Translations under genes and position numbers: made by a program
Shown: piece by piece, positions 60,137-64,000 of the stretch
Numbering within the stretch: the stretch's first letter is position 1
How the letters are laid out: each line of letters opens with the position of its first letter
The notes under the pieces: generated by a model
Databases searched by the model: none
Told to the model about the DNA's origin: nothing
Seen by the model: only the letters and a program-made list of their open reading frames with translations
Source of the DNA: an uncultured Amylibacter sp.
Lineage (GTDB): Bacteria; Pseudomonadota; Alphaproteobacteria; Rhodobacterales; Rhodobacteraceae
Assembly (NCBI GenBank): GCA_959347345.1
Contig: OY365738.1
Span: forward strand, 930,001-994,000
DNA length: 64,000 nt
Reading direction: 5' to 3'

Positions 60137-60814
60137 ATGACGCAAGGGGTAAAAGATAATCGCGGAAATTTGCAGGCTCTGTTGGGGGCGATGGCGGATT
60201 TATACGCGGGCGAAGGGCGAGCGGGCGGGGATGCCGCCGCGATGGCTCTGCGGGAGGCGTGTGCGTGTGCGAGTCCGAGTGCGCAATCAGCGATTCGCAC
60301 CGATAGCACCCGCCCAAGCACCGATAAAATTGCCGAGATGGTGTGTGCGGCAGAAAAATCGTCAGAAAAATCGGGCGCAACCCCGCCTTTGGCGATTATG
60401 CCCCATTTACATGCGGTAATAGCTCAACTAGATTGGTATTATTTCGGGCTGGATGACGCGCGGATTGACGCGGATACGGCCGCCCAGATGGCGACTGTAG
60501 AGCTGGTCGGCCCAGACGGGATGTTTTTCAATCCAACTCTGCGGGCAGGCGTGTTTATGCAGGATGCGGGGGTTCATTATTCCACGCGCACTCACCCTGC
60601 GGAAGAGACGTTTATTATGATAAGCGGAATGGCGCGGTGGGGCAGAGGCTGGCAGGATACGACCACCGATCACCACGCGGGGGATATGATTTTTCATGAG
60701 TCTATGGTGCCGCATTCTACCCGTACCTTCGGTGCGCCGTTTGTGACGTTATGGCGGTGGAACGGGGATATTCGTTTGGATGGGTATGAGTTGCGAATGG
60801 TGAATTGTGAATGA
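60137..60814 (+). CDS. Cupin of the DMSP-lyase family (DddQ/DddL-like), catalytic Tyr replaced
   Basis: A 225-residue cytoplasmic protein with an N-terminal helical part and a C-terminal cupin. Metal-ligand candidates are His147, His153 and Glu157 in HYSTRTHPAEETF, and His193 in VPHSTRT. This block and the end VTLWRWNGDI fit the dimethylsulfoniopropionate lyase family (DMSP to DMS plus acrylate). The position that is Tyr in characterised DddQ (H-x3-E-x-Y) is Phe159 here, so lyase activity is doubtful. The frame opens at 60032, but that start overlaps the divergent gene; the ATG at 60137 is preferred. The last residues (MVNCE) come from GTGAATTGTGAATGA repeats. Confidence 0.7.
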   Translation: MTQGVKDNRGNLQALLGAMADLYAGEGRAGGDAAAMALREACACASPSAQSAIRTDSTRPSTDKIAEMVCAAEKSSEKSGATPPLAIMPHLHAVIAQLDWYYFGLDDARIDADTAAQMATVELVGPDGMFFNPTLRAGVFMQDAGVHYSTRTHPAEETFIMISGMARWGRGWQDTTTDHHAGDMIFHESMVPHSTRTFGAPFVTLWRWNGDIRLDGYELRMVNCE

Positions 60815-60968
60815 TGAATTGTGAGTTGTGAATGGTGAATTATGAATGGTGAATTGGGTTTTGTGGCAAATTTCTTTCCTAAAATAACGAACTCCAATTA
60901 TTTTAGATAACGAATAACAAGAATAACCAATAATTCATAATTCATAATTCACCATTCACAATTCATCG
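60796..60968 (+). repeat. GTGAATT/ATGAATT octamer arrays in both orientations
   Basis: GAATTGTGAATG-type units run from the end of the cupin gene to about 60855. After about 50 bp the same unit returns inverted (AATTCATAATTCAC, 60930-60968). The arms could pair. The rest of the gap holds only the gatB promoter. Confidence 0.75.
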
Positions 60969-60997
60969 TTGACAATCCCCGCCTAATAATCCATAAC
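60969..60997 (+). promoter_or_regulatory. Candidate sigma70 promoter of gatB
   Basis: TTGACA (60969-60974) and CATAAC (60992-60997), 17 bp apart, directly after the octamer array. The 5' leader of about 28 nt before the gatB ATG has no Shine-Dalgarno motif. Confidence 0.5.
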
Positions 60998-61031
60998 CCA
61001 CGCTCAATAACACCCACAACCCCAAAACACC

Positions 61032-62534
61032 ATGCCTAACCTTCCCCCTCCCCCTGTTAAAATAATCTCTGGCGCGAAATCCGACTGGGAAATCGTTATC
61101 GGCATGGAAATCCACGCCCAAGTCAAATCGAACGCCAAATTATTCTCATCCGCCTCCACTCAATTCGGGGCGGAGCCCAATTCCAATGTCTCCTTCATAG
61201 ACTCGGCCATGCCCGGCATGCTACCCGTAATTAACCAGTTCTGCGTAGAGCAAACCGTGCGTACAGGGCTTGGCCTTAACGCCGAAATAAACCTATATTC
61301 CGCCTTTGACCGCAAGAATTATTTCTACCCCGATTTGCCCCAAGGCTATCAAATCAGCCAGCTTTACCATCCGCTAGTCGGCGAGGGCGAAGTCCGCGTG
61401 GATATGGACACAGGCACGCGAATCGTACGAGTGGAACGCATTCATCTGGAACAAGACGCGGGCAAATCCGTGCATGATATGGACCCAAAACACTCGTTCG
61501 TGGATTTGAACCGCACGGGGGTGGCATTGATGGAAATCGTATCGCGCCCCGATATCCGCGGCGGGGCCGAGGCGGCGGCTTATCTGGTGAAAATGCGCCA
61601 AATCCTGCGGTATCTGGGCACTTGCGACGGCAATATGCAAAACGGCAATATGCGCGCGGATGTGAATGTGTCGGTTTGCCCGGTGGGAGCCTATGAAAAA
61701 TTCCGTGAAAACGATGATTTCGCGCATTTGGGAACGCGGTGTGAGTTAAAAAACATGAACTCCATGCGGTTTATCCAGCAGGCGATTGAATACGAATCTC
61801 GCCGTCAAATCGCGGTTTTGGAGGATGGGGGTACCATCACCCAAGAAACCCGTCTGTATGACCCTGATAAGGGGGAAACGCGGTCTATGCGCTCAAAAGA
61901 AGAGGCGCATGATTACCGTTATTTCCCAGACCCTGATTTGCTGCCTTTGGAAATATCGCAGGAATGGGTGGAGGGAATCCGCGCGACTCTGCCCGAATTG
62001 CCAGATGCGAAGAAGGCGCGGTTTATAGCGGATTATGGTGTTACCGATTATGACGCGGCGGTGTTGTCCGCGGATGTGGCGGATGCGGATTATTTTGAAG
62101 TTTTGGCAAGCGGGCGCGATGGCAAACAGGCGGCGAACTGGGTGATAAATGAGCTGTTTGGGCGGTTAAACAAAGCCGAATTGGGGATAGCTGACAGCCC
62201 CGTATCGGCGGCGCAACTGGGGGCGGTGCTGGATTTGATAGCGGATGGGACAATCAGTGGTAGTGCTGCAAAAACAGTGTTTGATGTTTTGTGGAATGAG
62301 GGCGGGGAGCCCGCCGATATCATTGAAAAGCTCGGATTGGCACAGGTCAGTGATACGGGTGAGATTGAATTGCTGATTGACCGTGTGATTGCCGATAATC
62401 CTGCCCAAGTTGCTAAGTGTAAGGAAAACCCCAAGCTGGCGGGTTGGTTTGTCGGGCAAGTCATGGCGGCCAGTGGTGGTAAGGCTAACCCAAAGGCGGT
62501 GAATGAGCTTTTGGCGGGGAAGTTGGGGATTTAG
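61032..62534 (+). CDS. gatB: Asp/Glu-tRNA amidotransferase subunit B
   Basis: GatB of the GatCAB complex, which converts misacylated Glu-tRNA-Gln and Asp-tRNA-Asn to Gln- and Asn-tRNA; 500 residues. The kinase-like cradle includes [77 protein letters not shown] and MRADVNVSV. The C-terminal helical and YqeY-like tRNA-binding domain ends LAGKLGI. gatA and gatC are not adjacent. The stop merges with TTAGTGA/TTAGTTG units. Confidence 0.96.
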   Translation: MPNLPPPPVKIISGAKSDWEIVIGMEIHAQVKSNAKLFSSASTQFGAEPNSNVSFIDSAMPGMLPVINQFCVEQTVRTGLGLNAEINLYSAFDRKNYFYPDLPQGYQISQLYHPLVGEGEVRVDMDTGTRIVRVERIHLEQDAGKSVHDMDPKHSFVDLNRTGVALMEIVSRPDIRGGAEAAAYLVKMRQILRYLGTCDGNMQNGNMRADVNVSVCPVGAYEKFRENDDFAHLGTRCELKNMNSMRFIQQAIEYESRRQIAVLEDGGTITQETRLYDPDKGETRSMRSKEEAHDYRYFPDPDLLPLEISQEWVEGIRATLPELPDAKKARFIADYGVTDYDAAVLSADVADADYFEVLASGRDGKQAANWVINELFGRLNKAELGIADSPVSAAQLGAVLDLIADGTISGSAAKTVFDVLWNEGGEPADIIEKLGLAQVSDTGEIELLIDRVIADNPAQVAKCKENPKLAGWFVGQVMAASGGKANPKAVNELLAGKLGI

Positions 62535-63065
62535 TGATTAGTTGTTAGTGATTAGTGATTAGTGGTTTTTTGCCACTTATTAGCTGGTCGGCATTGCGTA
62601 GCAATGACGAAGACCCGCAAGGGCTAAATAATAATGAATGATTGGTTGTTATAGGTTAAGAGCAGAGATTTTTTGTTGCGCCCTCACTTCGTTCGGTTGC
62701 CCACCCGCCCACCCCTCCTGCGGAGAGCTGGACGGGTTTTTATTGGCTAAAGCCTATCCGAGCATCTAGGCAAAGCCTAAATAAATTTATAAAGAACCCA
62801 TCACCAATTCCCAAGTATTCTTTGCAAATAACCCACTCTAACGTCTTGTTATTCCAGATAGTAAATTTAGAAGCAAACTATCGTCTTGTAACCAAAGGGC
62901 TTTTGGCATGCCCCCACGAAGCGGGGGCTACGCACAAAAGACCACGCTGGTCGGCACTCATTGTTTTAATTTGCGGGCAGGTTCAACTGCCCTATGTCGC
63001 GATGACGAAGACCCGCAGGGCTATTTATCGTTAATCGTTAATCATTAATCGTTAATCGTTAAAAA
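62531..63065 (+). repeat. Module A, forward copy with nested palindrome, plus heptamers
   Basis: TTAGTGA/TTAGTTG units follow the gatB stop, then a GGTCGGCATTGC/GCAATGACGAAGACC hairpin and module A from about 62650. The terminal hairpin (62898-62940) has inner GCCCCCACGAAGCGGGGGC. The next GGTCGGC...GACGAAGACC hairpin carries the nested palindrome GGGCAGGTTCAACTGCCC (62975-62992) in its loop, as at 1843. TTAATCG/TTAACGA units run to the livJ promoter. No gene is present. Confidence 0.9.
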
Positions 63066-63071
63066 ACCCCC

Positions 63072-63102
63072 TTGACAAATCCCCCGATATTTACTTTATA
63101 CT
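63072..63102 (+). promoter_or_regulatory. Candidate promoter of the LivJ-type binding protein gene
   Basis: TTGACA (63072-63077) and TATACT (63097-63102). The 19-bp spacing is long, so a shifted -10 (TTTATA) is also possible. It starts right after the heptamer array. Confidence 0.45.
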
Positions 63103-63177
63103 CCACCGCACATGATATTTGCCCGCAGGTTGAAACAAAAACACCCCACGGCAACACACAATAAAGGAGAAAAACAC

Positions 63178-64000
63178 ATGTACAAACTATTAACCACAAC
63201 CATTCTTTCGGCATCGCTGGCCAGTACAGCCTTGGCGCAAGACGTAAAACTAGGCGTATTCTTGGGCTTCACAGGCCCACTGGAATCGCTGGTCGCAGAA
63301 ATGGGACCCGCCGCCGAATTAGCAATCAAAGAAGTATCCGATTCGGGCAAACTGATGGGCGGTAAATCCGTTTCATCCGTGCGCGGCGATACGACTTGCA
63401 TCGATTCTGGCGCGGCCGTATCCACTATGGAACGGCTGGTCACGTCCGACAAAGTCGACGGAGTCGTCGGCGGGGATTGCTCTGGTGTTACCACGGCAGC
63501 CCTTACCAGCGTTGCCTTGCCAAACGGCATGGTGATGATTTCACCATCCGCGACCAGCCCTGCTCTATCCACGATAGAAGACAACGGGCTGTTCTTTCGC
63601 ACAGCCCCGTCTGACGCTCGTCAAGGCGTTGTTATGACCAGTGTCATCATGGATCGCGGGATTAACACCGTTGCCCTGACCTATACAAACAACGACTATG
63701 GCAAGGGTTTGGCGGATGCTTTCCAAACTGCTTTTGAAGCAGCGGGCGGCACAGTCACCATTTCCACACCGCATGAAGACGGCAAGGCAGATTACTCGGC
63801 AGAGGTTGGCGCGTTAGCCGCCGCTGGTGGGGACGTTCTGGTTGTCGCGGGCTATCTTGATCAAGGGGGCAAGGGGATTATCTCTGCTTCTTTGGACACG
63901 GGCGCGTTTGATACCTTTGTTTTGCCAGACGGCATGGTCGGGGCTTCTCTGCCAGAGTCTATTGGTTCTGACTTGAACGGGTCTTTCGGGCAAGCCCCTG
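63178..64000 (+). CDS. Branched-chain amino-acid type ABC substrate-binding protein (partial, right edge)
   Basis: Periplasmic binding protein of the LivJ/LivK (Peripla_BP_6) family, open at the right edge with about 274 residues visible. The signal peptide MYKLLTTTILSASLASTALA is followed by QDVKLGVFLGFTGPLESLV, DTTCIDSGAAVSTMERLV, VDGVVGGDCSGVTTAAL, FFRTAPSDARQG and TYTNNDYGKGLADAF, the usual order of the family. AAAGGAGAAAAACAC is a strong ribosome site. The ligand may be leucine-like amino acids or another small acid. Confidence 0.9.
   Translation, partial: MYKLLTTTILSASLASTALAQDVKLGVFLGFTGPLESLVAEMGPAAELAIKEVSDSGKLMGGKSVSSVRGDTTCIDSGAAVSTMERLVTSDKVDGVVGGDCSGVTTAALTSVALPNGMVMISPSATSPALSTIEDNGLFFRTAPSDARQGVVMTSVIMDRGINTVALTYTNNDYGKGLADAFQTAFEAAGGTVTISTPHEDGKADYSAEVGALAAAGGDVLVVAGYLDQGGKGIISASLDTGAFDTFVLPDGMVGASLPESIGSDLNGSFGQAP

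Overview
The window is a chromosomal stretch of an alphaproteobacterium, most like Rhodobacterales or a related marine or host-associated lineage. This is inferred from gene order and family content: ntrY-ntrX-trkA-trkH-hfq-hflX, hisC-tyrA, tmk-holB-tatD-MBL, surE-pcm-nlpD, rpsF-rpsR-rplI, yajC-secD-secF, a gene-transfer-agent (GTA) type holin, a DUF6552 protein and a TauE/Blh pair. No rRNA, tRNA, CRISPR array, integrase, transposase or prophage structural gene was seen. Nearly all genes are intact housekeeping genes; aspS (left edge) and a LivJ-type binding protein (right edge) are cut by the window.

Layout. 1-6.5 kb: aspS, ubiK, lgt, a MidA/NDUFAF7 methyltransferase, pgeF, and a divergent TSUP/Blh sulfur pair. 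7-22.5 kb: amtB, ntrYX, trkAH, hfq-hflX, then rpsF-rpsR-rplI on the minus strand. The 17.1-22.4 kb part is bounded by two inverted copies of a four-helix-bundle gene. 22.5-29.2 kb: a DsbA-like protein, a candidate small RNA, an orphan YejA-like binding protein, ArgO, DUF502 and rpsB-tsf with a structured leader. 29.2-36.9 kb: a second candidate structured RNA, mtnP, murI, a small lipoprotein, argC, ccmE, a GH108 endolysin/GTA-holin pair and truA. 37-41.6 kb: a D,D-carboxypeptidase and tmk-holB-tatD-MBL. 41.9-46.4 kb: a giant lipoprotein with eight four-cysteine repeats and five beta modules. 46.4-52.2 kb (minus): yajC-secD-secF-TSUP-hisC-tyrA. 52.4-64 kb: serS, surE-pcm-nlpD, glcB, a histidine phosphatase, a DMSP-lyase-like cupin, gatB and livJ.

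The most unusual feature is what lies between the genes. About a dozen intergenic gaps hold a modular, mostly palindromic repeat element (module A, about 350-400 bp; module B, about 215-245 bp), present in both orientations and flanked by 7-bp arrays of the form TTAGTTA/TTAGTTG/TTAGTGA/TTAACGA. The arrays often begin at the stop codon of one gene and in some cases run up to the start codon of the next. Copies keep the outer stems of their hairpins but carry different inner stems that still pair, so base pairing rather than sequence is conserved. Between amtB and ntrY the same motifs form 30-, 40- and 10-bp tandem arrays. In coding regions, simple-repeat tails occur on S2, S6, L9, Hfq, YajC, NtrX and DUF502.

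Other points worth following are the two candidate small RNAs, the giant lipoprotein with its single-module paralogue at 31.8 kb, and the endolysin whose ribosome-binding site lies inside a hairpin. Everything here was read by eye; family names rest on recognised motifs, not on database searches.
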